Shown: positions 12,010 to 23,995, numbered from the stretch's first letter. The stretch is DNA of 64,000 bases from Viola odorata (GCA_963691705.1 OY829541.1:11712564-11776563); one strand, 5' to 3'. A program made the numbers and translations. Notes: generated by a model from the letters alone, not told the origin.

Positions 12010-12731
12010 AGTGCACAAAATTAATTGTGTATAATAGTAATAGGATCATCCACAAAGACTAGGGCGGGAATGACCAAAACTTAACAAGAAAGAACAAGTA
12101 GTAACAAGGAGTTTTTAAGGTTGCATGAACTAATCTATCAGTAAAATAACTAAAGTAGAAATAAATACCAAGGTGAAACAAAATGGAGAAAACTTCCTAT
12201 TAAAGACCTATCTCCGGTTGCGATTACGGTCAAATGATCATCGGTACAAGGATATTCTATTCCTAATTCATACGTGTACTATAGGGATCAGGAACGCTTT
12301 GGTCTTCTACTTTCCTTCGTAAGAGAAATAACTCCAAGGTATGTTTATGGAGAGGCCTTGACAACTGTTAAATAATCCCTAAGGTATGTTTATAGGGACT
12401 TAACCAAACTGCTCATAAAGAGGAGGAAAGACACACCTAGGGCAAGACAAAAAGTACTCTCGAAGCCTTTAACCCTAATTAGTTGTTAACTCTAATCAGA
12501 TTGGACTAATGACTTAAGACTTTGAATTAGGCATCTACTCTATCAAACAACTTTGTATAATGACTAGGCTATAAGAACGACGATAATTAACTATGTGTAG
12601 TTTAGGCATTCAAGTAGTAAACAAGTAAATAAAAATTCTAGAGTTTATTAAGAACATTTAGACCTCTCAATTAGAAGAATCACAACCTTTGATGATCTTT
12701 ACTAAGAATAAAAGATTTAGCTACTCATTGA
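12010..12731 (-). repeat. Inverted Athila-like LTR fragment (D1)
   Basis: The reverse complement aligns by eye with the LTR at 20190-20990: shared phrases include TTCTTAGTAAAGATCATC, AAATGTTCTTAATA and TTATACACAATTAATTTTG. The LTR end faces the end of the element A LTR, so the two meet tail to tail near 12010. The LTR start is missing; a solo LTR begins at 12732. Confidence 0.65.
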
Positions 12732-13806
12732 TGGGTGTCGAATCCGTCAAAAATAAATACAACTTATCACTACCTACAAAAGATTTCAAATAGTGGCAAG
12801 AGGTACGATCCACAGAGAATGGGTAGACTTAAAACAAGATAAAAGATCATAATTAAACACTTAGATGAATGGGGAGTTTTTTGTTTAAAACTAAAAGCTG
12901 GAACATAAATAAAGCAAGTAAAGAGTCTTGGCCAAGAATGAGGTTCTTGGTCAAGACACATATCAAGAAGAAAATATCAAATATGAGAGAAATTACTAGT
13001 AGAGGTTTGGCAAGCGATGACATATGAGTTGCAATCATGGACGCATGGGTATTCATCTTTAATCTACAGAGTTGTTATAGGATCAAGGTACACTTATGAC
13101 CCCTGCTTCCCTCCTATATCAACACCACCTCAGGTACGCTTAGAGATGATGTCTAATCAATTTGTGATTATAAACCTAGATTGACAAAATTTATTGGGAA
13201 GCAATTTTTTACTTATTCAAAACTAATTCCAAATAGTTTTTCCTAAGAGTCTTTCATTAGAACCAAAGATGAGACACAATTCTCACAAATATATTTTTGT
13301 ATAAAAATAATGTCTAGCTAAAATAAAAGCTATAAATAAGCTTATATAGTTTTTACATATAACAGTTGGGGTTAGCCAAATAAGCTTGGACGTTCCCCTA
13401 ATGTGAAAACACGCCAAAAGTAAAAACTATACTAGGAATCCTACCATAATTAGAACTCAACAATCAGCACCTAAACACATAAGTAAAACAACTTCACTTA
13501 AGCATTCAGACCTGATATTTAACTAAATAACATAAATAAATATCTAAATAATTGTAACCAACGAAAAGAATAATAGTTAATTAGGTCTTGATAGGCAAAA
13601 CAACAAGGATGTGCAAATAGGCATGTAGGCGCATTCTTTAAGTCTTGATGAGCAAACGAACTCCGAATGACTTGAAAGAAGCTTAGAGTCAGTTTTGGTC
13701 AGGTCCTTCAATCAACAATGTGGGAGCTCCTTGCAACTTAGCTCCTTCAGTCATGGGACCTTGAGGAATGGGCAGAAACTCTTTTGTTCTTATCAGTTGT
13801 AGCACA
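12732..13806 (-). repeat. Inverted solo LTR, Athila-like (D2)
   Basis: On the minus strand the segment starts TGTGCTACAACTG and ends GATTCGACACCCA, the TG...CA format of an LTR. ATTGA flanks it on both sides (12727-12731 and 13807-13811), a 5-bp target duplication. Its 3' terminal region matches the LTR at 24208-25651 (TTTATTTTTGACGG, and the CTTCCCTCCTATAT.AACACC block at 13110). No internal domain is attached, so it looks like a solo LTR left by recombination. Confidence 0.55.
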
Positions 13807-13811
13807 ATTGA

Positions 13812-14190
13812 TAAGTGCATGTTCTTTTTATGAAGTAGATCCTAGATTCGATCTCAAAAACTATAATGATATTTAGTAATATAATTAAAAATACTTTGAA
13901 TAAATAAAGTGGTAATGTTAATAGTTCTCGTAAATGGCATTAGTGAAGTAGGGAACATTTAAATAAGATATTTTTTTAGGGGGGAAATATAAAGGATTGA
14001 TAAAAAAAAATATATACAAACAGAATTTTAAGGACTATTATTGAAGAATAAAAAAAAAAACAAAAGAGTGTGGGAAGGGGGCTATGAAGAATTAATAAAA
14101 AAATGATAAAAACCAACAAATCAAGAAAAAATGTATAAATGTGAAAAATTAAAAACTACCATCCTTATCCCAACCGGCGGCGTTGAATAC
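13812..14190. other. AT-rich DNA, no feature seen
   Basis: The stretch is A-rich with homopolymer runs. I see no coding potential or recognisable repeat structure. Confidence 0.5.
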
Positions 14191-14222
14191 TGATGTATCA
14201 GAACTAGGAAGATCACAAAGAT

Positions 14223-15979
14223 AAAATTAATTTATTAGCTTAATGATTTAAAATTCCCTATATTTTAATGTTTTGTTTAATTACCCCTATACTAATTGTA
14301 TGTATAATAACCCCCTGTACTCAGTCTTTTTTATTTAATTACCGTTATGCAATATTGATCTGTCACGTTTTTCGTTAAAAAAAAATTACCACGTTAGCAT
14401 GAGTGATGCCACCTTGGATTCCTACTAACTTGATTTGGTAATAACATTTTTGACCCTGTACTAGTCCAAAATTTTTACAATGGACCCCCGACATAAAAAA
14501 TGACTAAAATGGATCCTCTACTCACCAAAATCGTTATTATGGACCCTCTGTCAATACGTATCAGTTAAGTGCTGATGTGTATTTAATTTTACATTCAATT
14601 TCACTAAATATAATTAAAATTAAAAACCAAAATAAAATTCTTTTTTTTCAGAAAACCAAATCTCCATCTCCTTCTCCCACTCACTCTACTCCCCCTGTTT
14701 CTTCAACAAATTTAATTAAATTAAATCTATTCTTCAACAAATTTTACAATTTAAAAAAGTAGGAAAAATATATTTTTTTTTTAAAAATGAAAAATGAAAA
14801 CATGTAAACGATAATAAAAAAAAGAAAACAAAAACCACTTTCTCCTTCCTCCGTCCTCCATCTCCATCTCCATCTCCATCTCCCCATCTCTATCTCTCTC
14901 AGTATCATCATCACCATCCTCATCGAACATAATTAAATCCACTCTCCTTACTTCGTCCTCTCCATCTCATCTTCAAAGAATATAAAAAGCAAATTTCGCT
15001 CGTACCCATATAAGAATTAATTAGCTAGAAATTTTGAGACTTTGAGGTGAGGCCGACCAAAGCATAGACTAGGCATGGGATGGGTAGATCTAGTTATGAC
15101 GAGGCTGGTAATTGCAGCATTGCACCAATAAAACAACCATAGATGAAGGCCCGTGAGATTCACTTATTGCAGCATCGGCGGAAAGGGAGTGAGTGTTCAT
15201 GGCTGGTAATTGCAGGTGGACTCGGGAGGAACAAGGGTAATTGTAGATTGATCCATGGGTGGTGCTGAATCTGGTATGGTGGCGGCAGTGGTTGTGGTTT
15301 TGCAGCGGAGAGATGGGGTGGAGATGGTTGTGGTTGCGAAGGTTGACAATGGTGGTGGCTATGGCGAAGGATGGTGGTGGTGGTGACGGTGGCGAAGGAT
15401 GATAGTGATAAAGATAAAATTATACTGTTTGATGTTAGGGAGGGAGACGAGGAGATGAAGATGATGGAGATGAAATTATTTTTATTCTTACAAATAAATG
15501 GGTTGTGATTTTAAATAAAATACGTGTATACGACATGGAATATTATAATTTTAAATAAAATACATGTTATTCGGAAGGAAAAAAATGGTAAAATTAAATT
15601 CACGTTAGTACTTAACTGTCACGTATTGACGGTGGGTTCATAACAATAATTTCGGCGAGTAGACGTTATATTTTAGCCATTTGTTTTCCGTTAGGGTTCC
15701 ATTGTAACAATTTCGAATGAGTATAGGGTCCAAAACGTTATTACCAAATCAAGTTAGTGGGAATCCAAGGTGGCATTACTCACACTGATGTGGCAACATT
15801 GTGCTGATGTGGTTATTTTTTTAACGAAAAACGTGATATATCAGCCTTCCGTAACGGTAGGGGTATTCAAAGAAAAAAGAGCGAATACGGAGGGATTATT
15901 AAACAAACAATTAGTACAAAAGTTAATTAAATAAAATATTAAAGTAAGGGGGGTTTTAAGCCATTAAGTCAAAAATTAT
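14223..15979. mobile_element. Foldback / MULE-like element with ~370-bp terminal inverted repeats
   Basis: The left arm (14236-14600) and right arm (15560-15975) are inverted copies. Both contain, in opposite orientation, CACGTTTTTCGTTAAAAAAA, CACCTTGGATTC and ACTTGATTTGGTAATAAC. A 22-bp direct repeat flanks the unit at 14201-14222 and 15990-16011, extending to about 30 of 32 bases when the upstream bases are included. The centre holds CCATCT microsatellite (about 14865-14890) and GGTGGTGGC-rich sequence with no convincing ORF. Long inverted repeats and no transposase suggest a non-autonomous Mutator-like or foldback element. The duplication is longer than the 9 bp typical of Mutator, so the class is uncertain. 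Confidence 0.75.
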
Positions 15980-16287
15980 TGATCTATGAGAACTAGGAAG
16001 ATCACAAAGATGAAAGAAAAGTAATGTATTATCTTAATAGTTCATCTCTTTTGGTGTTTACAATCATTCTTTTTATCAAGGTTTTATAAAATTGTACTTA
16101 AATATTGTATTGGGAGAAAAAAAATTCAAAGTTCAGAAGTCAAACCTGGGTTAATTTAATAAAAACAATTAAATTTTAAAACATATTTAACTCATTCTTT
16201 TTATTTAATTTTGCAAGTAACATTAATTTTGAAGTTGATTGCTAGGATATAAAAACCAATTCAACATTTCATAAGCATTGTGAAATA

Positions 16288-16398
16288 ATAAGTATCTTAA
16301 AAAACAAGAGAAAAGTAGAAAAAATAGTTTGTTAATTCAAACAAGATGCAATATATATACTACTTTTCCTACTTTTCTCTTATTTTTTAAGATATATA
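16288..16398. repeat. Inverted repeat / hairpin
   Basis: About 35 bases at 16290-16325 (including AAGAGAAAAGTAG) are repeated in inverted orientation at 16360-16396 (including CTACTTTTCTCTT), with a loop of about 35 bases. It may be the remnant of a small MITE. Confidence 0.7.
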
Positions 16399-17469
16399 TA
16401 AATTTCAGACCAAATTTGAGGCCATTTGAATAGAACTTTTCCTGATCCGAACAACTGATGTTTGCTTAATGTATTCATAATTTTTCCCACAAATTTTGAG
16501 ATTGATCTAACGGTTGGATAAATAATTAAACTTATTTGAAATTTGAAGTAAAAAAAATTAACAAACCGGTTAACCCCTGAAACCATACCTGATTTGCACA
16601 ATTCGATAATTGAGTTCACCCACAATCCAATTTTGGATTAAAAACCGAACAAAAAACCAAATAAGTTCTCAATTTTACCGGTCGATCTATAAATCCAGTT
16701 CAATTTTTAAAACCTTGCTTTTTAAACACTCAAATTAAAAGTAATGTTTGCAATTTTCTATTCTTATGACAGCCAACAATATTACTTTTATTTTGTGTGG
16801 TAAATAGGGTGATTAATGAGTGATAAATGATAAAACCTAAACAATAGTTAAAAAGGAATCGGGTTAAGTGTGGTGTATGTTCTTCTTTGAGTTACATGGT
16901 CCATTTGGCTCGAAGGAAATCGGGCTATTTTTTATTATGTGGAATTTGACGCGAACAAGGTGCATCATTAATCTTTACATGTTTATGAGTGTGGATCAAG
17001 ACTTGAAAACCAGATTTTTTTGTATTCCAAGCATGAGTTCATGAGTTTGTCTACTTGTATTGTAAAGTGGACTAATTAATTTTGGTTTGAGGCCAATTTG
17101 TGGTCCTCGTTTTGGTAGCCTGTTCTGAAGCGTTTTTGGCTTTCTAAGGTTTGCCTTTTAGGTCGGCCTTAGTTCAGATTGGTTTGGTTTATCCAATGCA
17201 GATCTTGTGTAGTTGGATTAATATATCTTATTAAAAAGGATATTAATTTAAAGATAGAGCAAGCAACAATGCTTTCAAAGATAATTGAAATAACTCGAAA
17301 AAACAAAAGAATAAAGGTAATCATTTAGCTTTTCCTATTGACCTCCCACTATTTATTCCTCTATTATTTCCAGCAATAGAGTATAGTACATTTTAGGGTA
17401 TTTATAGGTCCTATAGCTAAATTCCCAAATTGCTAACACTTTATAACATGATTATAATGCTCAATATCA
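16399..17469. other. Intergenic DNA, no gene seen
   Basis: No open frame resembles a known protein. AACCGGTT-like phrases around 16560-16720 recall the ends of hAT-type elements seen elsewhere in the window, but no boundaries could be set. Confidence 0.4.
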
Positions 17470-17790
17470 TTATCCCTTAGTGAAATGTGACGTTGGTTGA
17501 ACCTCAACCACAAAGTTTCCACAAAGGTTATCCTAGAAACGTCATTGGTAGCAGCATCTTGGCATATTCTCTCTATGGGTATAATAAATTAATTATCATT
17601 TAATTATTTTGCATAGACATTTTTTTATAAACTAAAGCTGGGTTTCATATTTTAAATTAGTAATCTCTCTCTCCTTCAAAGAAAAGTTATAGTGCCTTAG
17701 TGGGATGCGGCGGAATGGAATGCAAACAGTTCAATGATTGCCAGGTTGAATTAACAAATAGTATAAAAAAATTGTTCCTCTTAAATTTAA
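17470..17790. repeat. Duplicated segment (copy 1), paralogous to 46945-47190
   Basis: The sequence GGTTATCCTAGAAACGTCAT at 17526 is identical to that at 46965. AGTGGGATGCGGCGGAATGG at 17699 matches AGTGGGACGCGGCGGAATGG at 47121, and AACAGTTCAATGATTG follows in both. Order and spacing are similar, so these are diverged copies of one segment of about 250-320 bp. The second copy lies about 2 kb upstream of the GDU-like gene. Its nature is unknown: a duplicated gene flank or an unrecognised repeat. Confidence 0.75.
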
Positions 17791-19032
17791 AATAAAAATA
17801 AAAATAGTAAATATTACCGTGCATTATGTGTTAGAAATGGATTATTTTCTAACTGTTTCGGAAGCAAATTAGTAGGTAATTTATTGATTGTTTTGCTAAT
17901 AGGAAATGTATTAATATGACTTATATTTAAATTCAAATCTTACTTCCGTCGGTAAAAAAAAACAAAAAAACTATAAAAAAAGTGACTCAAATTTAACCGT
18001 TCATAGTTGAGGATTTAATTTCATATCGATCAAAATACCATAAATAATTAAATATTAGGTTGAGAGAGGAGAGTATTACATTCCATAAAAGTTAACTCTT
18101 TTGAATTTGCACAAACTAAACTATTCGAATTTCAAATTTAGTAAGGTAGTTGAACCATTATAATCAACGATCTGTCGATGATCGTAGAGCTCATGTCACA
18201 TGTCAACCTTATAGGACACCATGATTGCACGTGAGAGATGATGTTGCGGATTGAATCCTGCATCAACAATTACTATTGTTTTTTTATAAGCGAAGGTAAG
18301 ACTCGAACAAAAAATTCTACTAATATCAACAATTAAATTATTTGTAGGTTGAAGGGGACAACATTCAATTAAACTTGAATTTTTTTTAGGCCGCTCTAAC
18401 CTCAACCTATTCACATTCAAATCTTTCATGTCTTCACCACCACTGTGTTTGTGTTAACACAAAATCTTTCTGTGATTTATTTTATTTAATTAATTTAAAG
18501 TTAATATCTACATTTTCTGAATTGAAAACATCTTTTAAGACTCTCCAAATTGGACAAGCAAACAAAAAGTTGAAACAATGGTGATGCACAACATATATGG
18601 TCGGACGGCTGATGGATGCGGCGGCTTGGAGGCGCAAATTGAAGAGGAATTATTTTGTTGACTAGAAAGTTTAATTGGGTGGGAATACAAATACCATGGG
18701 TATGAAAAAAATTTAATTACCATGTAGTTAATTTTACTGTTTCACTGAGGTCTCAACTTCAGTAAGCCCCACGTTTTCAATTTTTTTATTTGGTTAAATG
18801 ATACTATCGCCATTACTTAAATATTTTATTTTACTATTTCTATATTTATTGTTTATTTAATTCACCTTTTATAGATCAACATATGTGATGTTTACGTAAC
18901 ACATACTATATCATCATATCATCATGTTGCCTTCTAAAATACAGATTTTCCTTTTTCAGTTAATTTTGCAATAAATCTTTTATCTTTAATTTGAAATACT
19001 CTAAATTAGTCGATTTTAAACAAAAGATAGTT
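17791..19032. other. AT-rich intergenic DNA, no gene seen
   Basis: There are scattered homopolymer runs only. No recognisable coding sequence is visible. Confidence 0.4.
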
Positions 19033-19610
19033 CTCCCTTCGTACCAATTTAAGTGATATTTTGGGAGTTTTATCTTGTCTCAAATTAAATAACTTTTTGC
19101 TACTTTGTAGGAGATTTTTTGGTTAACTTTACTAACCTACTCATAATTATTGAGGAGAGATAGTTGGTTAGTGGAGGTAATAAAATATACTACCTCCGAA
19201 TTTTAAAGGATATCTTTTTAACCATAATCACACAGACCAAAATAATGATTATTTCCGTTACAAATACACTCCCATGAATTATTTTTTTTCACCATATTAA
19301 TTACTTCATTTTAAATTGATCAATTCAAATTTAACGTGTTTTAAATTGATTAGTTTGGACTTTGTAACTTATGTGAAAGATAAAATTTCTATTTGAAAAT
19401 ACCAACTATTTTCCTAGGAAATGTAAACGAGACAACTAATGAAAAGTAATTACTTTTGCTAAAATGGACAATCTTTACATACCGAAGGTAGTAGTTAGTT
19501 AGAATAAGAGATAAAGGGTACTAGTGTCAGTTATAAATTAACAAATGTGAAAAGTAATTACCTTAATTTGTGTTAAACACCCAAAGTCATTTAACTTGTG
19601 ACTAATGGAG
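19033..19610. mobile_element. Stowaway-like MITE (outer), interrupted
   Basis: The left end reads CTCCCTTCGTACCAATTTAA. The right end, read in reverse complement, is CTCCATTAGTCACAAGTTAA, and both arms continue similarly (GTGATATTTTGGG and ATGACTTTGGGTG). CTCCCT-type ends are typical of plant Stowaway elements of the Tc1/mariner group. TA flanks the right end; the left flank is imperfect. A second MITE lies within it, so the original element was about 270 bp. Confidence 0.6.
19190..19491. mobile_element. Stowaway-like MITE (inner, nested)
   Basis: The 302-bp element begins CTACCTCCGAATTTTAAAGG and ends with the inverted counterpart (reverse complement CTACCTTCGGTATGTAAAGA). TA dinucleotides flank it at 19188-19189 and 19492-19493, as expected for Stowaway. 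It sits inside the MITE at 19033-19610. Confidence 0.75.
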
Positions 19611-19675
19611 TATTTCACATCCAAGCATATTCATAGAGGATTGAAACTCTTTAACTCTCATGCAGGCTTGGTCTT

Positions 19676-21007
19676 TGATAGTGTGCATATAATTCATATC
19701 TTAACCTCTCTTTTTCTATCTATTTTGGATCTAGATATTAATTATTAGTGTCTATTCGCAGATAAAGACAAAAAGGACTTTTGTGGAAATGCATGCTATG
19801 TACTGAATTCATGCCGAGTTTGTTGCTTTCTTGCCCTCGACGAAGATTTTCTACCAGTAACTTGAAGGCCAAGTTAGATCTCGTGTCCAATTATAGAAAC
19901 TTCAGCAGTTGTGCGGTCTCTTCTACTCCGTATCCAACTCATCAAGGACCATTTATTACAAGCATAGTTCGACAAGAAGGACTTAGGTTTATTATATATA
20001 TAGGATTTTTAGGGTTTTAAAACTCTCTCGACCCTTTACTTCCTCTTCTCCTAGATTCGGATCAACTCTTGTAGCAACTTTGGAGAGCTGCTATGTTTAG
20101 TAGTGTTTTCTCCTTGTCTCTCTTTTTAATATTATTTACAATTTGTTTTCACTTTGCTTATTTTATTTTAGTTATGTTTATGCATTGCTAAATCATTCTT
20201 TCTTAGTAAAGATCATCGAAGGTTACGAGTAAAAATCAACTATGAGATCTAAATGTTCTTAATATATTCTAGAACTTACACTTACTTATTTATTAACTAA
20301 ATGTCATATTACTTGTGTTTGTTTTGCGGTTAGGCCAGCCTAGAATTATGCATAAGCAGTTATAGTCATTCTAACAGCTTAGCCATTATATGAGGCTAGA
20401 AAATAAACTAGACACCTAATACGAAGTCATCATAGCATTGGTCCAATTTTGTTATATGAATAACTAATTAGGGTTAAAGGTTTCGAGTGTAGTGTTTGTG
20501 TTGCCCTAGATGCATCTTTCCTCCACTTCATAGGCAGTTTGGTTAATTCCCTATAAGTGTACCTCCGGGGTTGTTGGACTATCAAGGTCTCTCCATAACC
20601 GTACCTTGGAGTTGCTTCCTTTTAGAAGGAAATTTGGGGACCTTCGCGTACCCGGTCTCTATATCGCATCTATAAGTTAGTGATAGAATACCTAGTATCG
20701 ATGATCAGTTGACCTCAATCGTAACTAAAGATAGATCTTTATTAGGAAACTTTCTCTTTCTGAGTTAATTTCAATCTTTATCTTTGTCTTATTTGTTTTA
20801 TAGTTGATTTATAATTAGTTTAATTCACAATCTCAAAATCCCCCCTAATTCCGACTTGTTATGTTTTGTTATTATTTGGTCATTGCTGAAAGTTTACGTA
20901 CTACCCAATCCCTATGGAACGATCTTGTTACCACTATACGCAATTTATTTTGTGTATATTAGCCATAGGTTTTTATTATTATTTTTTACGGCTTCAACAA
21001 CCGATCA
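19676..21007 (+). repeat. 5' LTR of Athila-like element (C)
   Basis: The LTR starts TGATAGTGTGC and ends CCGATCA. A primer-binding site follows at 21013, which identifies this as a 5' LTR of about 1332 bp. The interior matches the inverted fragment at 12010-12731. A conserved block near the 3' end (CTTGTTACCACTATACGCAA) resembles the same position in the element A LTR. Confidence 0.75.
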
Positions 21008-21012
21008 AATTT

Positions 21013-21030
21013 TGGCTCCGTTGTCGAGGA
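21013..21030 (+). promoter_or_regulatory. Primer-binding site of element C
   Basis: The 18 bases TGGCTCCGTTGTCGAGGA start 5 bases after the LTR end. They differ at three positions from the form usual in Athila-type elements (TGGCGCCGTTGCCGGGGA), which is reported to pair with the 3' end of a tRNA (tRNA-Asp for Athila). A host tRNA would prime minus-strand DNA synthesis here. Confidence 0.75.
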
Positions 21031-21225
21031 TTACAGTACTGATTTATTCTTTTGTGTATAACCAGGTCAACCAATCCGTAACTCACACCGTTCGATCCAG
21101 AAATCACCAGGATAAAAAGAAGACTCAACTCACATCGTTCGATCGAAAATCCTTATGAACTAGACACTTCCAATCCACCTATTCATCATGCCCTAGCCAC
21201 AGACGAACCAGTACCACCCATTCCC
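21031..21225 (+). pseudogene. Start of Athila-type gag, truncated
   Basis: Downstream of the primer site one frame gives TVRSRNHQDKKKTQLTSFDR, and after a shift the text ENPYELDTSNPPIHH appears; both recall the N-terminus of Athila gag. The homology stops at about 21225, where chromovirus-like sequence identical in layout to 39140 begins. This is a recombination or deletion joint. Confidence 0.5.
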
Positions 21226-22335
21226 AATACTGATACGATCATGCCTACGCCTACCTTGGACCTAGAGTACACAACGCCACAAGGACCGATCACCCTTAGC
21301 ATGGCCAAGAATCTCGCATTGTGGATTGAGGCCTAGGTGAGCAAAGAAGCGCCCTAAACTGAAGGCCAAGTCTTGATGGTGATCGCGCACCGTATTAGAG
21401 GACAAGAGTAATGCGCATGCCTATCAGAAACCCTAGGCGAGGCCTACGCCACCCCTTGGCCCCCCGTACATGCCATCATACAAGCCCTAGGTCACCCGCG
21501 TGACCTCTCGCATCTATCGCAAAGCTCATGGAATGGCCGGGAAACTCACGAGGCCCTCCTACGCGCAACCCTAGCAAGGCATGAGGCCATCCAGTGCATA
21601 TCATAGCCATCACAAGCCTCATACCTTACCCGGACAACACATGAAGTCTTCCCACTTCAAGGCCTAACAAGTCATGAAGCCACCCGTACGAACCCTAGCA
21701 ATCCATAAAGCCGCACGACCAATACCCGGGGATACGACCAAGTCACTACGAGCCAAGGCTACCTTTTCCACTATACATGGGCTTAAAAGCCCATCATAAT
21801 GGCCATGGCATGCCAGAAGAAGGTAGTGTCCACCAAGGGAAAAACTATCACAAGCGCCCTCTTTTGCTACCTAATATAAAAGTCGGACTTAGCCACTTCT
21901 TTCATTAGTTTAGATCTTTGAGTGAATTTTCATTTGAGTTGATATTACTCCTCTTTATTCACCTTAAAGTCCTCTTGTGAGCTTCTACGCTTAATGGTGC
22001 TTTGATCACTTGCAAGTAAAACATAAACCATCATATTTATTGTGTAATCGTTCCTTATGTACTATTCAACCTTGTAACCGCGTGTTCTTCAATATGTGTA
22101 CTTTAGATGTTCTTCACCGCACTCAAGTCCATCCATATATCCATCTGTGTTCCTCTAGGTAACTTCTTTCCTCTGTGTTTGTCTTTCATTGATTTCCATT
22201 CCGATGCATTTCTGTGTCATTGTCTCCACATTGTTGTATTTGCTTCTTGTTGGTTGTGTGATAAACTCTCGGGCTAGATCCTCACTAAAGCTCCATACAC
22301 ATTTTGGTTTTCAAAATAACAAGTCGGAGAGTATT
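21226..22335 (+). mobile_element. Chromovirus-like 3' end: pol C-terminus plus LTR (F1)
   Basis: The segment aligns along its length with 39145-40310. It starts with text encoding MPTPTLDLE and GPITLSMAK, the tail that follows integrase in Ty3/gypsy chromovirus-type polyproteins. The LTR probably starts at about 21374 (TGATGGTGATC) and shares its interior (ATGGGCTTAAAA, ATAAACTCTCGGGCTAGATC) with the second copy. Similarity ends near 22335. It is directly followed by a possible primer-binding site and a gag-like region, so the order pol end, LTR, gag is permuted. Confidence 0.65.
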
Positions 22336-23562
22336 AAGTGGTAGCGAAGCACTTAATGCTCTAGAGTTTGTCTTGTGTTATTCTTGTTTATGTCACTGTT
22401 TCAACTAGAAAAATCCCATATTTCCTGTTCAAAACTTCAACTTGTTTGTGTCAAAGGTTTCTCTATAGTTTTCCAAAGTTTCAGTGAAAGTTTCCTACAT
22501 TTTGGCCACTCTAGCCGAAAAGTGTGGAAATTTCAATCTCAACAGAAAACTTGTTTTCATCTTGTATCTGAGTCACTTTGTGTTTTCCACCAAAACATTT
22601 CTTCTTTCTTGAGTATAAAGTGTAGTCCTTTGTCTCTATTTTCTTATGAGTCAAGTTGGTGAATTTTATTCCAAGTTTTTCCATTCAAAATTCACAAAAG
22701 ATGAAGGTTGGTGTTCATTCGGTGTTCTTAAGTGAGAGTTTTTGATCCAAATTGATTTCAAATAGCTGGAGCATCTTTATTTACCTTTAAAAAATTATTT
22801 CATCTCCATCAGCGGCCATCAAACGTCTGCCCCAAGCATTAATTACCAAGAAAAGTCGGCATCACCTCTCACCTCTCACTTTTCCGGAAAATTCTCACCA
22901 AGCACCTAGTCTACCTCTTACCACTAGCTAGAAAGAGTTAGTTGTGTTGGGTACGAAAGAAAAATAGCATCTAGTCTCTCTCTAACTGTCTTATAAGCCA
23001 GCTACATTAGATACAAAGATACCTACAAAAATAATAAACAAAAGAGAGAACAAGTTACACAATAACCAAAATCATACCCACCTAGCCAGCTATAGAGTGA
23101 AAGGAGTGAGGCATCCAAGACCTTCAAGGCTACATCATCTCCTATACTAAACATCAACTTGAGTCTGTTATCTTTAAATTCTCAAAATCCTAGAGTCCCA
23201 TTCTAAGTCCTAAATACCTATCTCGCATCCTAAACACAAAAGTGTCTTCCGAGTCCTATAGGGTCTTTCCAAAAAGGACTTATCTTTTGTGTCTTGTTCT
23301 TTTAAGTTTGCCTTAAGTTTTTCTAATTCTTTTACTTGAGTCTTTTACTTCTTTTAATCATCTCTTGTCTCATTTTATTCTTTGAGACTTGGTGAAAGAT
23401 ACTTGCAAATACTAACTTGAAGTTGAATACAAGGTTACTTGCAAGAACTAAGTGATTTGTGAGCGAGCTTTGTGTGAGAGTTTCAGAGTTTTTATGAGGC
23501 CAACTTTTATGAGTGCTTAAACACGAGAGTAATGTTTGTTACGTGTGCAGGTACCTTTCTGA
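22336..23562 (+). other. Leader downstream of the F1 LTR
   Basis: TGGTAGCGAAGCAC at about 22339 weakly resembles the initiator-Met tRNA primer site used by many chromoviruses (TGGTATCAGAGC). The rest is T-rich and non-coding. No tandem repeats or known protein text were seen. Confidence 0.35.
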
Positions 23563-23995
23563 CTATGTCGCAAGAAAGTGTTGTAGGCAACAACGAGGCA
23601 AAGTCTGATGAAGCAAGTAATCCCATCCTGGCTAAAATTGAAGTGATTGCTGTGTAACCAAGCAGAATTGAGGGCTATGTTCCATGCCTTTATGTTGGCA
23701 CAAGGCAAGTCGGTCGAGGCCCCCGTTTGTCCAATAAACTCTAAAATAGTGGCACCCAAGCCACGCAACGAGCCAAACAAGGACATGTCACACGCAACGA
23801 CCGAGGCTTCCCGAGGGCAAGACGCTTCCACAAGTTGTGCCCTACCCGAAACACATGCATTTGTTTTGCAAGACCTCCAAGCCCAAGGCGTCAATGCCCA
23901 ATACCAATAATTTCGCGAGAGTCACACCACTAGGCCGCCACGAGGCTATGGCCATCACATTGCTGAAGGCACCACCACCTATGACCAAGACCTGA
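23563..23995 (+). pseudogene. Possible gag N-terminus of the F1 family
   Basis: From 23563 one frame gives MSQESVVGNNEAKSDEASN and then a stop. A shifted frame from 23647 to 23909 gives AELRAMFHAFMLAQGKS and ends LQAQGVNAQYQ. Composition and position after an LTR and leader suggest a decayed gag start. I do not recognise a specific domain, so this is a positional inference. Confidence 0.35.

Noticed and set aside
16894..17260. Possible 3' end of a LINE
   Set aside because: G/T-rich text recalls LINE tails, but there is no RT or endonuclease text, no poly-A tail and no target duplication.
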